Part shown: positions 21,918 to 33,709 of the stretch, in pieces | How positions within the stretch are numbered: position 1 is the stretch's first letter | Layout of the letters: every line of letters begins with the position of its first letter | Source of the DNA: Castor canadensis | Taxonomy: Eukaryota; Chordata; Mammalia; Rodentia; Castoridae | NCBI RefSeq assembly: GCF_047511655.1 | Contig: NC_133387.1 | Span: 25,166,353-25,230,352, forward strand | Direction: 5' to 3' | Length of the DNA stretch: 64,000 nucleotides | Translations under genes and position numbers: made by a program | Notes under the pieces: model-generated | Database searches by the model: none | Told to the model about the DNA's origin: nothing | What the model saw: the letters and a program-made list of their open reading frames with translations, nothing else

Positions 21918-22266
21918 TTAAGCCAGGTATAGTGGCTTACTGCTATAATCCCAGCTACTTGGGAGACAGAGATTGGGAAGATCATGGTTTGAAGTCAGCT
22001 GGGGCAAAAAGCATGCCCCCGCTCAACAAACAAGCTGGATGTGGTGGCATACACCTGTAGTAGTGCACACCTGTGATCCCAGCTACTTGGGAGACATAGG
22101 GAGAAAGATGGTGCTCTTAGGCCAGTTCCTGACAAAAAACTGGTGACTATCTGAAAAATAAAGCTAAAAAGGACTGGGGTGCATGGCATAAGTGGTAGAG
22201 CATCTGGCTTAGCAAGCTTGAGGCCCAGAATTCAAAACCTCATACTGTCACCCCCTCCCCCCACAA
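21918..22266 (+). repeat. Trimeric SINE (B1-B1-ID)
   Basis: First arm 'agccaggtatagtggctta', second arm 'gctggatgtggtggcataca', linker 'aataaagctaaaaaggactg', then an ID-like tail. Confidence 0.8.
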
Positions 22267-22269
22267 AAA

Positions 22270-23020
22270 AAGTCTTGATCATAGGAAGTTGAGATTACTC
22301 AGACTGTTTTGCATTTCCGTAGCTTTCACCATGGTACTGGAATATTACTAGAGTTTTTTTTTAAGGTGGTGAAAATTAATTCCTGACTTAATTTTTCTTT
22401 TGTGATGTTTCCAAAATGAAACTATTAGGAAACAAGTATTTTCCACCTTTTTGGTGAGCTTTCTGTTAACAGAAATCATTAGGGTTTTACTTATTTTTTT
22501 CGCAAATCCCTACCACAGTTGTTCTTATTTTTTCTCTGTTTTCATATACTTTATGTCTCATAATAATACAATACCATTTAAACAATTATCCTCAAAGCAA
22601 GAGAATATTTTTTAGAATTGGATTTGAAAGTATACATTTTTATGAAGTATTCAGTTTATAAACACGTTATTAATTTTATAATACACATTTATGTAAGTTT
22701 TGATTCTTCAACATTGAGTTTCTATGTGCTTAATATGTACAATAAAATTTCATTTGGTTTGTTTGAATTTTTACAAAATTTGCTCAGGTAAGCAGGAACA
22801 GAGACCAGAGATGAATGGAAATACATTTTCTATGTTTTTGGCTTTCAGGAAGCCCTCACCTGGGCTACTCATTTGCTTCAGTTGAAATGACTCCCAGCTT
22901 GGCGTTTTCTGCTTTTAAAGCAGGGCTGCCTAGTATAGCTGGTAAGGCCCACAATGATGGAGTTTTCAAGAAGTGCATATTGAGTCCCTCCCAAGTGAAG
23001 TTAGTTTTATGGATCTGAAT
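22270..23020. other. Unique intronic DNA
   Basis: No repeat recognised. A 67-codon frame at 22815-23018 has no splice support; not an exon. Confidence 0.5.
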
Positions 23021-23027
23021 TAATCAA

Positions 23028-23320
23028 TTATTTATTGCTGCACTAGAGTTTGAATTCAGGCACTTGAAGGCAGGTGCTCTACTACTTGAGCCATGTCCTT
23101 TTTGCTTTAGTTATTTTTCTGATAAGATCTTTCATTTTTGCCTAGGACTGGTCTCTGATGGAGATTTCCTACCTATACATCCTGAATAGGCTTACTGTTT
23201 GAGTTGGGGTGGGGGAGGGTCTCACTAACTTGCTCTTCAGGTTGGCCTTGTTCCAAGATTCTCCTGATCTTTGCCTCCTGAGTAGTTGGGATCAAGGCGT
23301 GGACCACTGGTGCTTGGCCC
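23028..23320 (-). repeat. Trimeric SINE (B1-B1-ID)
   Basis: Antisense order ID-like, B1, B1: 'actacttgagccatgtcc', then 'tgcctaggactggtctctga', then 'caggttggccttgttccaag'. Confidence 0.7.
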
Positions 23321-23324
23321 CAAT

Positions 23325-24190
23325 TTATTTTTCTAAAGGGTATTCTTGAGGTTCATATTCATGTACATAGGTGATTGAAAATTTTTTTTATTTAGGTAGC
23401 AATTGTTTACACTTGTTAGGAAAAATTTTGAACAAGGTATTGTACCATTTTATGTGTAACTAGCAGCTACAAAGTTGGGTCAAAATTCATTTCATAGGTG
23501 TCATTATGATAAATGATTATTTGAAAAGGCCTGGTTCCGAAGCATTGGGATTTCCTCAAAACTAAAAAGACCAGTGTACAGTGCTGTCATTTAGTCTTAT
23601 CAGTTGCTTCCTTTGAGATAAGATAGGACAATTCACATAGGCCTATGGTCCTGAAGATTTGGAGAATGTTTGAATATGTCTTCTGGAATCTGAATGACTT
23701 ATGATTTGAAGAGTTGCTTTTGGCTGAGAATTTTTTCCCTCCCATGAAAGAAATATTTTTTCCTGTTGATTATTCAGTTATGGATATGACTGTGCAAATG
23801 TAGGTTAGCTGAACCTACATGGTGAGCTTTTTTCTTTTTTTTTTTTGGTTCTATACAAGTAGTTGTTTTTTTAAAATTCTATATGTAAGTGTTTAGTGTG
23901 GGAGCTTGCTGGGGCTTTATGACTATTTTGCTTTTACAACTGCTTTTGGAGGTTGAAGTCATGTACTCATCTCCTGTGATAAAAACTTTAGCTAAGCTTC
24001 CTTTCATCATGGTTTCTGTATTTTAGGCTGTCTTGCAAAACAAGTTAGTTTGAAAAGTAGTTTTGGTAATGATTGTTATCTTCTGTGTCCCTCAGCTTAT
24101 ATTTTTCTTAAATAATATCCCTTCAAGCCATTTTCTTTCCCATTGTACAAGAAAACCTCCAAAAAGTAATTTATTGTAATATCTATCTTT
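23325..24190. other. AT-rich intronic DNA
   Basis: No repeat or exon recognised. Confidence 0.5.
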
Positions 24191-24194
24191 TTTT

Positions 24195-24280
24195 CTGATA
24201 GTATTGGAGTTTGAATTCAGGGCCTCATGCTTGTTTAGGTAGGCACTCTACCACTTGAGCCACTCCACCAGCCTTTGTTG
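24195..24280 (-). repeat. ID-like SINE
   Basis: 'tattggagtttgaattcagg' to 'cactccaccagcc'. Confidence 0.85.
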
Positions 24281-24344
24281 TAAATATGTCTTTAATGTGT
24301 AAAATTCTTATAAAAGAATCACATATAAGAACTTAAGATAGTTG

Positions 24345-24432
24345 ATTAGGGCTGGGATGTACCTCAATGGTAGAGCACTTATCTAGCATTGCAGAGGCTC
24401 TGGGTTTGATCCCCAGCACTGGGGGATAAGAG
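24345..24432 (+). repeat. ID SINE
   Basis: 'ggctgggatgtacctcaatg' to 'gatccccagcactg'. Classical ID form, unlike the composite tails around it. Confidence 0.85.
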
Positions 24433-24451
24433 TCATTTAAAAAATTACATT

Positions 24452-24545
24452 TTGGGGCTGTAGGTGTGGCTCCAGTTGTAGAATACCTGCTTTGCAAGCA
24501 CAAAGCCTTGATTCAAACCCCAGTCCCACAAAACACAAAACAAAA
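24452..24545 (+). repeat. ID-like SINE, type B tail
   Basis: 'gctgtaggtgtggctccag' to 'aaaccccagtccc', A-rich tail. Confidence 0.8.
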
Positions 24546-24554
24546 CATTTTTTA

Positions 24555-24770
24555 GGCAGGCACCAGAGGCTCACGCTTACAATCTTAGTTACTTGGGAGG
24601 CTGAAATTGTGAGGACTGAGGTTGGAGGGCAGCATGGGCAAATAGTTTGAGAGACACCATCTCTAAAATAACCAGAGGAAAATAGACTGGAGGTGTGGCT
24701 CAAGCAGTAGAACACCTGCTTAACAAGCACGAAGCCCTGAGTTCAAACTTTCATCCCACAAAAAAGAAAT
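24555..24770 (+). repeat. Type B composite SINE
   Basis: B1 head, linker 'ctaaaataaccagaggaaaa', tail 'actggaggtgtggctcaagc'. Confidence 0.9.
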
Positions 24771-24779
24771 TAAACTTGT

Positions 24780-25965
24780 GTCTAAATTAAAGTTGTTCTT
24801 TCTTTACCTGTTTTCTGCCTTGTAAAAATGATTTTTTTCTTTACTTGGGAAAGTCAGATTTTCTAGGCATTTATCACATTGTTGCTGGACATGTATCTAA
24901 AATTTGCTTTGTTTGACTGATTTATAGATCCTTTTTTTTTTTAAACAAGTTCTTTATACCCTGTGCAGATGTAGTACCTTCCCCTATAAGCTCCCCTCAA
25001 TATACTATAAGTCATTGAAAGTCTTCATTTAATAAGTATATCATTCACTGATTGACATGCTTAAAAAATGGAGTAATCTGACCCTTTTGTGTTACTTTTC
25101 AGGTCTCATTGAATATCTGTATTCCAGAACCTCATTTTCTGGAATGCTAGAGCTCTTAGTCCTCTGTGAAGAATTTTAAATAATTCTGTTGAATTTAAGG
25201 AGTTTTTGTGTAGGATTAACTAGCATCTCTAATCTCCTAATTCTTGGCAGCTAACAACTCCTTTGGCTACTCTCTGTGGGTATACTTGCATTGTTGAGGC
25301 CTGGTCAGTGATTTTGGTTGATTTGGCAGATTTAGAAATGTTGATGTAGAAGTTAGTCTTGGAGCAGTAGTGCACCATTAAAGAAGAAAGGGGCAAATAC
25401 TTTCTGGATCTGCTGGGAAGGATAATGGAGGACTTAGAGTATGTTAGTGAAAGGATTGCTGGGCCATAGCTTGTCCCATATTCGTCACATAGACATGGAA
25501 ATAGCTTTTGAAAAGAAAAGACTTATAAAAGGCCTGTTCTGCTACTGCTTTATGAAATGGAAGATTGGAATTAGATGCTTAAATGGAAAATGTTCTCTTG
25601 TTGCAGCCTCTTTGAAATGTGCTGTTAGTGAGAGCTGCAGCTTCCTCCTGCTGACTCTGAGCCCCAGGCTTCGGTTGAGATGGTCCTTTCAGAAATGTGG
25701 AGCTTAGTCCAAGCCTGGATTTCAGTGGGTAGCACCTGGCATCTGTGGCTAGAAAGTCCTATGAAGTGTAAGTGCTTTATTCTCTCCTTGTAAAGAATCT
25801 TTTTCCTTTCTTTACTCTCTTCTCTTTTTTTCTGCACCTTAGTAGAGGGGAGGAATGGTGAGCAATGCACTAGTGTCAAGGGTACCAGGATTTGGATGCA
25901 TTTTGTCTGACTCAATGACCAAAACAAGATTACTTGTTACTTTTTGGATGTCAGCAATTCTTTGT
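24780..25965. other. Unique intronic DNA
   Basis: No repeat family recognised; frames at 25441-25707 and 25625-25927 have no domain or splice support. Confidence 0.5.
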
Positions 25966-25967
25966 TT

Positions 25968-26058
25968 ATTTTTTTTTTGCAGTGCTGGGAATCAAACCCA
26001 GAGCCTTGTGCCTGCTAGGCAAAACACTCAACCACTGAGTTACATCCCCAGCCCTGGA
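25968..26058 (-). repeat. ID SINE
   Basis: Poly-T, 'cagtgctgggaatcaaaccc' to 'acatccccagccc'. Confidence 0.88.
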
Positions 26059-26159
26059 TGTTACCAATTCTTAATCTCCCCTAGAATTCAAAATAAAAAA
26101 TTAAATGATAAATTATGACCTCTTAACATTTAGAATTGGCAGTATCATCATGGGTTGCT

Positions 26160-26576
26160 TTTTTTTTTAATTGTTTTATTATTCATATGTGCATACAAGG
26201 CTTGGGTCATTTCTCCCCCCTGCCCCCACCCCCTCCCTTACCACCTACTCCGCCCCCTCCCTCTCCCCCCCCCACCCCCCTCAATACCTGGCAGAAACTA
26301 TTTTGCCCTTATCTCTAATTTTGTTGAAGAGAGAGTATAAGCAATAATAGGAAGGAACAAGTGTTTTTGCTGGTTGAGATAAGGATAGCTATACAGGGAG
26401 TTGACTCACGTTAATATCCTGTGCGTGTGTGTTACCTTCTAGGTTAATTCTTTTTGATCTAACCTTTTCTCTAGTTCCTGGTCCCCTTTTCCTATTGGCC
26501 TCAGTTGCTTTTAAGGTATCTGCTTTAGTTTGTCTGCATTAAGGGCAACAAATGCTAGCTAATTTTTTAGGTGTCT
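26160..26576 (-). repeat. L1 3' end, 5'-truncated
   Basis: Antisense L1 3' UTR: poly-T, 'attcatatgtgcatacaagg', a C-rich (G-rich on the L1 strand) block, 'gagagagtataagcaataat', ending near 'tttttaggtgtc'. Shares its sequence with 39624-40759 and 53342-53686. Confidence 0.92.
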
Positions 26577-26587
26577 TTTTTCAAAAC

Positions 26588-26668
26588 TTTTTTTTGGTGG
26601 TGCTGGAGATAGAACCCAGGGCCTTGTACATGGGCAAGTGGTCTAACACAGAGCTACATCCCCAGATC
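26588..26668 (-). repeat. ID SINE
   Basis: 'ggtgctggagatagaaccca' to 'acatccccagatc'. Confidence 0.85.
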
Positions 26669-26689
26669 AAATTTTATTTTATTTATTTA

Positions 26690-26772
26690 TTTTTGTTGGA
26701 ACTAGGGTTTGAACTCAGGGCTTCACATTTGCTAGGCAGGCACTCTACCATTTGAGCCACTCTGCCAGACCT
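26690..26772 (-). repeat. ID-like SINE
   Basis: 'actagggtttgaactcaggg' to 'cactctgccagacc'. Confidence 0.85.
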
Positions 26773-26804
26773 GTTCTGTGTTGGATATTTTCTTCTTTTT
26801 GTTT

Positions 26805-27010
26805 GTTTTTGGCAGTGCTGGGGTTTAAACTCAGGCCCTTGAGCTTGCTAGGCAGGTGCTTTACCACTGAGTCACTCGCCAGCCCTTTTGTTGAATATTT
26901 TCGAGATAGGTCTTCAGAGCTATGTGCCTGGATTGGCTTTAAACCTCTATTCTATGATCTCTGGCTCCCAAGTAGCTAGGATTATAGGTGTGAGCCACTA
27001 GTGCCTGGCC
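26805..27010 (-). repeat. Type A composite SINE
   Basis: Antisense; 'ttgttgaatattttcgagat' linker, B1 part to 'gagccactagtgcctggcc'. Confidence 0.88.
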
Positions 27011-27015
27011 CCATC

Positions 27016-27116
27016 CAATTTTTTTTTTTTTTTTTTGGTAGCATCGGGGCTTGAACTCAGGGCCTCAGGCTTGCTAGGCAGGCAATCTATCACTTGAGCC
27101 ACTCCACCAGCCCTTG
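27016..27116 (-). repeat. ID-like SINE
   Basis: Poly-T, 'catcggggcttgaactcagg' to 'cactccaccagccc'. Confidence 0.88.
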
Positions 27117-27179
27117 CGATTTTTAAATTAACGGTTTACTTGGTAATTTTGATACTCATTTGCTTGGTCTTTAGAGGCC

Positions 27180-27415
27180 TTTTTTTTTTTTTTGGTAAAA
27201 CTAGGGTTTGAACTCAAGGCTTTGTGCTTGCAAAGCACGTACTCTACCACTTGAACCATGCCTCCAGTTCATCTTGTTTTAGTTATTTCAGAGATGTGGT
27301 CTTGGAGATGGGGTCTCTAAAACTATTTGCTCAGACTGTCCTTGAACCATGATCCTCCCAGTATCAACTTTCCAAGTACTAGGATTGCACTTGTAAGCCA
27401 CTGGCACGCAGCTAG
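27180..27415 (-). repeat. Type B composite SINE
   Basis: Antisense; 'tgcctccagttcatcttg', 'ttatttcagagatgtgg', B1 part to 'agccactggcacgc'. Confidence 0.85.
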
Positions 27416-27531
27416 AGGTCACTCTTAGTTCTTATTCTAAAAGACAGCTATTTGAAAGGAGAGGCACATTTAACCAGTGGGTAAGGATAGCTTTAAAGTT
27501 GAAAAGGATGCTTGAAATTAGAACTAAGCTC

Positions 27532-27604
27532 TCTTTTTTTTTTTTTTTTTTTAATTCATATGTGCATACAAGGCTTGGGTCATTTCTCCCCCCTGTCCCC
27601 AACC
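27532..27604 (-). repeat. Very short L1 3' end (about 60 bp plus tail)
   Basis: Poly-T followed by 'attcatatgtgcatacaagg' and 'cttgggtcatttctcccccc', then unrelated DNA. The same L1 family as 26160-26576, truncated almost at once. Confidence 0.9.
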
Positions 27605-27744
27605 CCTCTTTTTTCTTTTTATCACAAGAGTAATTTGGGGGTTTTTCTAAGACCAGTTCCACAGAATTGTCCTTGGTAATACATATAGCTGCCCTCTATA
27701 TTTTAGCTTAGTTAGAAAGCAAACAATACTCTCCCTGTCCCCCA

Positions 27745-28345
27745 CCCCTTAGTCAGCTTTCTGTCACTATGACAAAATAATCTGAGATAAATATTTTAAA
27801 AAGGAGGAAAAGTTGGAAGTTGGTGGCTCATGTCTATAATCCTAGCTACTTGGGAACAGAGATCAGGAGGATTGTGATTCAAAGCCAGCCCAGGCAAATA
27901 GTTTGTGAGCCCCTATCTTGAAAATACACAACAGAAAAAAGGGCTGGTTCTGTGGCTCAAGTAGAATGCCTGCCTAGCAAGTGTGAGGCCCCGAGTTCAA
28001 ATCTGTTACCACTAAAGAAAAAGGAGGAAAGATTTACTTTGGTTCATGGTTTGAGTTTTCAGTCCATGGTCACTTGGCTCTGCTGTTTCTGGCCCTGTGG
28101 TCAGAGAACATTGTGGCAGGGAGTGCAGGGTGGAACAAAGCTACTCATTGCATAGTGGTTAGGAAGCAGAGAGAGGAGGAAGGGCCCGTGAACAAAATAT
28201 ACCCTTTAAGGATGCAATTCCTCCCCCAACTCCTACTTCCTTCAACTAGGCCCCACCTCCTGAAGTTTTCATCACATCCCAGTAGCCCATTAAGTTCTGA
28301 ACTTGCCAGTGGAACTTGTCAGTTCTAAACTATAACATCCCACCA
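27745..28345 (-). repeat. MaLR-type LTR, antisense, split by a SINE
   Basis: Left part 27745-27808 ('cagctttctgtcactatgac'), right part 28018-28345 ('ggttcatggtttgagttttc', 'aactaggccccacctcctga'), with a composite SINE between. 'aaaggaggaaa' near both junctions looks like its target repeat. Confidence 0.7.
27810..28017 (+). repeat. Type A composite SINE inside MaLR LTR
   Basis: Full-length; tail 'gggctggttctgtggctcaa'. Confidence 0.85.
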
Positions 28346-28427
28346 ACTAGATAGTAGTAAGCATTAGAAGATAGAGATTTTATATTTGATTTACTTGCCT
28401 GGGTTTGAACACTGTTGTCTTTCAGAA

Positions 28428-28519
28428 TTTTTTTTTTTTTTTTGGTGGCACTGGGGCTTGAACTCTGGACCTTACACTTGCTAGGCAGGTGCTCTTACCG
28501 TTTGAGCCACTGCACCAAG

Positions 28520-28577
<58 letters not shown>

Positions 28578-28628
28578 TCTGCCTTCTGAGTACTAGGATT
28601 ACAGGTATGTACCACTGTGCCTGGCTTG
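28428..28628 (-). repeat. Composite SINE with (TG)n
   Basis: Antisense ID-like part, about 28 TG units at 28521-28576, then the end of the B1 part. Confidence 0.88.
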
Positions 28629-28861
28629 AAACTTTGAAATCTTCACATTTTAGCTGGGAAAAATATCAATCTTATTCTTACTACTAAAAACAAAAACAGA
28701 ATTGCATCCTGGCAAGACCAGTACAATCCTACAAATGAGGACTTGAAAATTCTCATACTCTCAGAGCTTTTTGTGTTTTTGTAGCTGTAAAGGACTAATT
28801 TGCTTGTTCTTTTTACCTTTTTCATTCTTTTTTTAATTTAATTTTTAAATTATTATTAATT

Positions 28862-28950
28862 TGGGTTTTTTTGGGTATGCTGGGTTTGTGCTTAGAGCCT
28901 CACCCTTGCTAGGCAGGCGCTCCGCCACTTGAGCTAGGTTCTCAGCCCTA
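28862..28950 (-). repeat. ID-like SINE
   Basis: 'gtatgctgggtttgtgcttag' region to 'taggttctcagccc'. Confidence 0.75.
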
Positions 28951-29469
28951 TCTGTTGCCCTTTCTGTAGACATTTTGGATTCTGGTTTGATAGGTGTCCC
29001 CATTCTAGTTAATGCTATATACCTAGTAAAAGGATTGGCTTCATGTTTGGTGGAATAAAAAGGTGTTGTAGGCTTACGTGTATCTTACCATTTTGCTTCA
29101 TATTTAACAGTTTAATATGTACTTTATAAAGTGCCTGTTATAGCTAAAGGGTTTCTCCATGCATTTGGAGAGATGCAGAGATAATTACATTTTTTGTTTA
29201 TTTTTAACTTTTGAAAAAAGCTTACCTTCTTGGAAAATATAAACAAAGAGGCAGATAATTACACTAGAAGGTTCTGCACTTGAGCTGTGAGAGTCGAGGG
29301 CACCATGGTAATTAAGGTGAAATAATTTGTTTATTCCTGTTAGAGATATCTTTTGTAAGTTGGTGTGTTAGATTATATTGTTATAAAATAACTCAAATTA
29401 AAAATTTGATTTGTATTGTAAAATCAGTAATTGTGATCGCATATTTGTTTACTTTTTTTTTTTTTCCTT

Positions 29470-29553
29470 TAAATTTGAGGTAGTGGGAATTGAACCCTGG
29501 GCCTTGGGCATGCTAGGCAACTGCTCTACCACTGGGCTACATCCCCATCCTCC
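29470..29553 (-). repeat. ID SINE
   Basis: 'ggtagtgggaattgaaccct' to 'acatccccatcc'. Confidence 0.85.
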
Positions 29554-30221
29554 ATATTAGCATTTTAAAGTAGATTATCTGGAAGAATTTTGAGGCTTCT
29601 GTAATATGCATATACCAACTGTAGGCTGTGTAGAAGTTGTGACCTGTAATCTCATCCATTTTCTGTTTATAGGAAGAAGGCTTTTTTTTTTAAACTTTTT
29701 AAATTAAAATAAATTTACTTAACCTATACTGTGTATAGCATCATGATTTTTTTTGCTTATGTATACATTTTAAGTATACATATTAAGTAATCAGTAATAA
29801 CATCAAGGCATAGAAAATTCTATTCAGTGGATTTCTGAATGCCTCACCCCAGCAAATCATTGCCCCCCCCCGCCCGCCCCCCGCCGCCCCTCTCCCCAGC
29901 AACTACTATTCTAACTTATATCACCGTAGATTACTTTTGCCTGCTTTAAAAAATAAATTTTGGTGAAATTCACACAGCTAAAGCTCACTGATTTAAAGTG
30001 TAGAAGTTTTTGTATATTCATAGAGTTGTGCATCCATCACCACAATGAAGTTTAGAGCAGTTTCATCACCATGGAAGAAACCCATTCCCTTCATTCCCAA
30101 CCCTAGACAATCTACTTTGTCTCTAAAAATTTGCTTGTTTTGGACATTTCACATAACTGGAATTACACAGGTTGGGTACTTGGTGACTAACTTCTTTCAC
30201 TTAGTATAATGTTTTCATCAT

Positions 30222-30312
30222 TACTTCATTCTCCCCCTTGCTCTGAGGATCAAATCAGGGTCTTGAGTGCACTAGGTATGTGCTCTATGACTGAGCTACA
30301 TCTCCAGCTCAC
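30222..30312 (-). repeat. ID SINE inside L1
   Basis: 'gctctgaggatcaaatcagg' to 'acatctccagctc'. Confidence 0.7.
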
Positions 30313-30466
30313 TTTATTCCTTTTAATGACTGAACAATATTCCATTCTATATATATATATACCACATTTTATCCATTCATCAGTAAACTGACATTTGAGC
30401 TACCTTCATTTTTTGGCTATTATGAATATGCTTCAATGAACATTCCTATATAAGTGTTTATGAAAG

Positions 30467-30555
30467 GCTGGTGGAGTAGCTCAAGTGGTAAGAGTGCCTT
30501 CCTAGCAAGCATGAGGTCCTGAGTTCAAACCCTAATGCCACCAAAAAGAGAAAAA
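30467..30555 (+). repeat. ID-like SINE inside L1
   Basis: 'ggctggtggagtagctcaag' to 'caaaccctaatgccacc'. Confidence 0.85.
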
Positions 30556-30954
30556 GTGTTTAGGAATTTCTGGGTCATATAACTCTGTTTTTACCTTTTA
30601 AAGAAAGTGTCATCCTGTTTACCAAAAGCAGCTGTACCATTTTATATTTATGCCAGCAGTATATGAGGATTTGTGTTTTTCCACGTTTTTACTAACACTT
30701 GCTATCTGTCTTTTTGCTTTAGCCATCCTAGTGAATGTGAAATGATAACCTATTTTGTTGTGGTTTTGATTTGTATTTTCTGACGACTAATCGTGTATTT
30801 TAATGCTTATTTTCCATTAATATATCTTCTGCAGAGAAATGTCTACCCAAATCCTTGGTCAGTTTCAAAATTGGGTTATTTGTCTTACTGAGTACCTTCA
30901 TTTTAGAAAATCTAAATCATCAAATCATTAGTTACAGAATTCTTGTTTCATTTT

Positions 30955-31042
30955 TTTTTCCCCCATGGTGCTAGGGATTGAATTCAGGGCCTTCTAAATA
31001 CTAGCGCAAGTATTCTAGCACTGAGTTATAAACCCTAGCTCT
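30955..31042 (-). repeat. ID SINE
   Basis: 'ggtgctagggattgaattca' to 'ataaaccctagctc'. Confidence 0.8.
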
Positions 31043-31352
31043 TGGTATCCTGATTTCTGAGAATTCTGCTATAACTTTTTGCCTTTGTTTCTCTTTGTAT
31101 AATGTGTACTTTTCTTCCCTTCAATATTTTTTCCTTATTTCTGTCTTTCAGAAATTAGAATGCTTGTTTGTGGAGGGGTGGGGCGGGGCGGAGGTGGGGG
31201 AGGCGGGGAACATTTTCTCTTGCCCTGATCTACTCCAGTCTTTAGCAGTTCTGTTGTCTGCTGGTCTCAGTGATCCTGGTCTTCCCTGTGGCATTCATGC
31301 ATCTGACAGGTTTTGTGTAAAATATGTTTTTTTCCCCTGCACATGCACGTGT

Positions 31353-31398
31353 GTGTATATTGTTAGGGATTGAACCCAGGGCCTCATGCATGCTAGGA
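31353..31398 (-). repeat. ID SINE fragment
   Basis: Only 'ttagggattgaacccagg' to 'catgctagg' remains. Confidence 0.6.
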
Positions 31399-31861
31399 CA
31401 AGGATCCAGTCAAATTTACCCCCACCCTCCTGCGGCCCCACCATGCTCAGGTTGCCTTTCTCTATAGGATTGTACCTCCAAAGGAAACTTTGCCTGGTCT
31501 CCTGTCCTACCCCCAGTTTTTCTCGATTATTTGGCAGAAGTTTGTGGAGAAGATCTTGCAGATGGTTGTGAACTCCTCTTGTGTCTAGGAGTCCCAGCAC
31601 TTCTGTATGCTCATGCTAGCTCATACTTAGCCTTTATCAATTTGTTAGTAACTTTAGCAGAATTTTTATTGCCTGATTGTCTAGTGCTCTGAATCTCTTC
31701 TCTATTCAGGATTAGATGAGTTGGTGCTTACTTTGTCTCCATGGAGAGGTCTTTCCATACACATCAGTCTACTTGGTTGTCCTGGGACCTTGTAGTTTTA
31801 CTTGCTTTTGTATATTGTTAACTTGAAAGTAATGCTCTTTCCATCTTTTCTTTTTGTCTTT

Positions 31862-31952
31862 TAGTTTGGCAATACTAGTGTTTGAATTCAGGGTGGGCTT
31901 CATGCTTGCTAGGCAGGCACTCTTCCACTTAAGCCACTCCACCAGCCCCCTT
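31862..31952 (-). repeat. ID-like SINE
   Basis: 'atactagtgtttgaattcag' to 'cactccaccagccc'. Confidence 0.85.
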
Positions 31953-31979
31953 TCCTCCTTTCCACATCTTAGGTGGATG

Positions 31980-32520
31980 TAGAACTGCTCAGATATTTTT
32001 ATTCTTCATGTATTTTTAATACCACAAGACATCATTGCTTTATATATCAATGTTCATTGAGATCTGCTCACATACTTAGCTTTTCTGTTGATCTTCATTC
32101 TTACCTGATTCTGTGCTTCCATCCAGGATTGTTATCCTTCTGCCTGAAAAACACCCTTTAGTGTTTTCTTCTTTGGGGGTCTATTAGTAACGAACTCTAC
32201 TTTTTTTGGTTGGGAGGGGTGTATCTTAAAATGTCTTAATTTTGTTGTGTTTTTGGAAGGATATTTTCACTGGATATAAAATAATTATTGGTGACTATTT
32301 CAGTACTTTGAAGATAAGATTTTTAGTTTTCGTTGTTTCTGTTGAATAGTCAGCTATCATTTTAATTGTTGTTTCTTTAAAGGTAATAACATCGTTTTTC
32401 CTCTGATTTTTTGAGTCTGGTTTTTTAGCAGTGTTAGTAGATGTGCCTAGGTCTGGTTTTCTGCTCTTACTATGGCTTATAGAAATTCTTAAATCTGTGA
32501 CCCTTTTCCTCATGTACTGC
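31980..32520 (-). repeat. Ancient L1/HAL1-like remnant, antisense
   Basis: 'ggatattttcactggatata', 'gttgtttctgttgaatagtc' and 'agatgtgcctaggtctgg' recall antisense HAL1/old L1. The related stretch 34225-34610 may belong to the same element. Confidence 0.5.
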
Positions 32521-32834
32521 TAGGTTACCTAATGGTACAGTTAATATTGGAAAACCAAAATAAATGCTTGATTCTTCCCTTGTGAGACACTAAGTTTAGG
32601 TGTAATCATAATGGTAACTGTGTGATAATTTAAATCCCTTGGTGAAGCCTAATTTGTCTTGTCTTTGGTCAGGGGGAACTTCATTAAGTTGGCTCCTTAT
32701 CATTTTTGAAAGAACTCTAGTGGTCTGAGATAGCTAACCTGCCGTCTAGTTTGACAAGATGTATTCTAGGCTCATCCTTGTGTATTTCCTGTTTCACTTG
32801 GTGAGTCTGCTGTTTCCTCAAGGAACACTGGTTC

Positions 32835-33066
32835 TGGGCTGGATTCTGGTGGCTCATGTCTGTTATCCTGGCTACTCAGGAGGCAAAGATCAGGAAGATT
32901 GTGGTCCAAAGCCAACGTGGGGAAATAGTTCATAAGACCCTATCTCGAAAATTCCCAATGCAAAACAGGGCTGGTGGAGTGGCTCAAGTGGTAGAGCACC
33001 TTCCTAGTAAGTATGAGGCCCTGAATTCAAACCCTAGTACTGCCCAAAAAAAAAAAAAAAAAAAAA
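32835..33066 (+). repeat. Type A composite SINE
   Basis: Full-length with (A)n tail of about 23. Confidence 0.9.
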
Positions 33067-33361
33067 GGCTCTGGTTTCTTTTAGTGGGAAATTGAATTTA
33101 AAGAGCACAATGTTGGCACTAGGGGTGTAAATTGTTACCGGGTGGGGTAGTGTATTTAGGGCTTTCAGTGGCTAGTGTTTGGGAATTACACATAAAAAAT
33201 ATATATAGATTGTGTATTTTACTGTGTATATTTGTGGATGTATATATATGGATAAACAGGTATATAAATAATAGACACATAATAATATTTATTTAAAGAT
33301 AAACTACCTGATGAATTCAATACAGATACTTCTTTGTCTCTCTCTGTCTCTGTCTTTCTCT

Positions 33362-33482
33362 TTGGTGCTGGGGATTGAACTCAGGCTCAGGGCCTCCCAT
33401 CTGCTAAGCATTGAACTCAGGCTCAGGGCCTCCCATCTGCTAAGCATGCACTCAACCACTGACATTCACCCCCAACCCTATA
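33362..33482 (-). repeat. ID SINE with internal tandem duplication
   Basis: Antisense ID in which a 36-bp block (33374-33409) is repeated perfectly at 33410-33445. Confidence 0.9.
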
Positions 33483-33709
33483 CAGATATTTCTGATTCAA
33501 ATTCAGCACTACAAGATTTTAATTTGAAACCCTTCTATATTACATCTGGATTTTCATCCATTCCAAGATCCTTATTGTTAAGGACACAGAGTGGTAGAAT
33601 TAGAATATTCCGTATTTATTCAGTTGTTTTATTCCGTATTTGAATTCAATACCCTCAGATTAAACAGTATTAATATAACTGACACCAACATATATACTGA
33701 AAACAGTTT

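Larger units (their letters stand above)
29945..30830 (-). repeat. L1 3' region, antisense, with two SINEs in it
   Basis: 'gtgaaattcacacagctaaa', 'gtgcatccatcaccacaatg', 'acataactggaattacacag', 'gaacaatattccattctata' and 'gtggttttgatttgtatttt' are the complement of an old L1 ORF2 end and 3' UTR. Confidence 0.85.

Noticed and set aside
26136..26340. Proline-rich frames here and at 39590-39857 and 53148-53541
   Set aside because: All three are the same C-rich block of the antisense L1 3' UTR.
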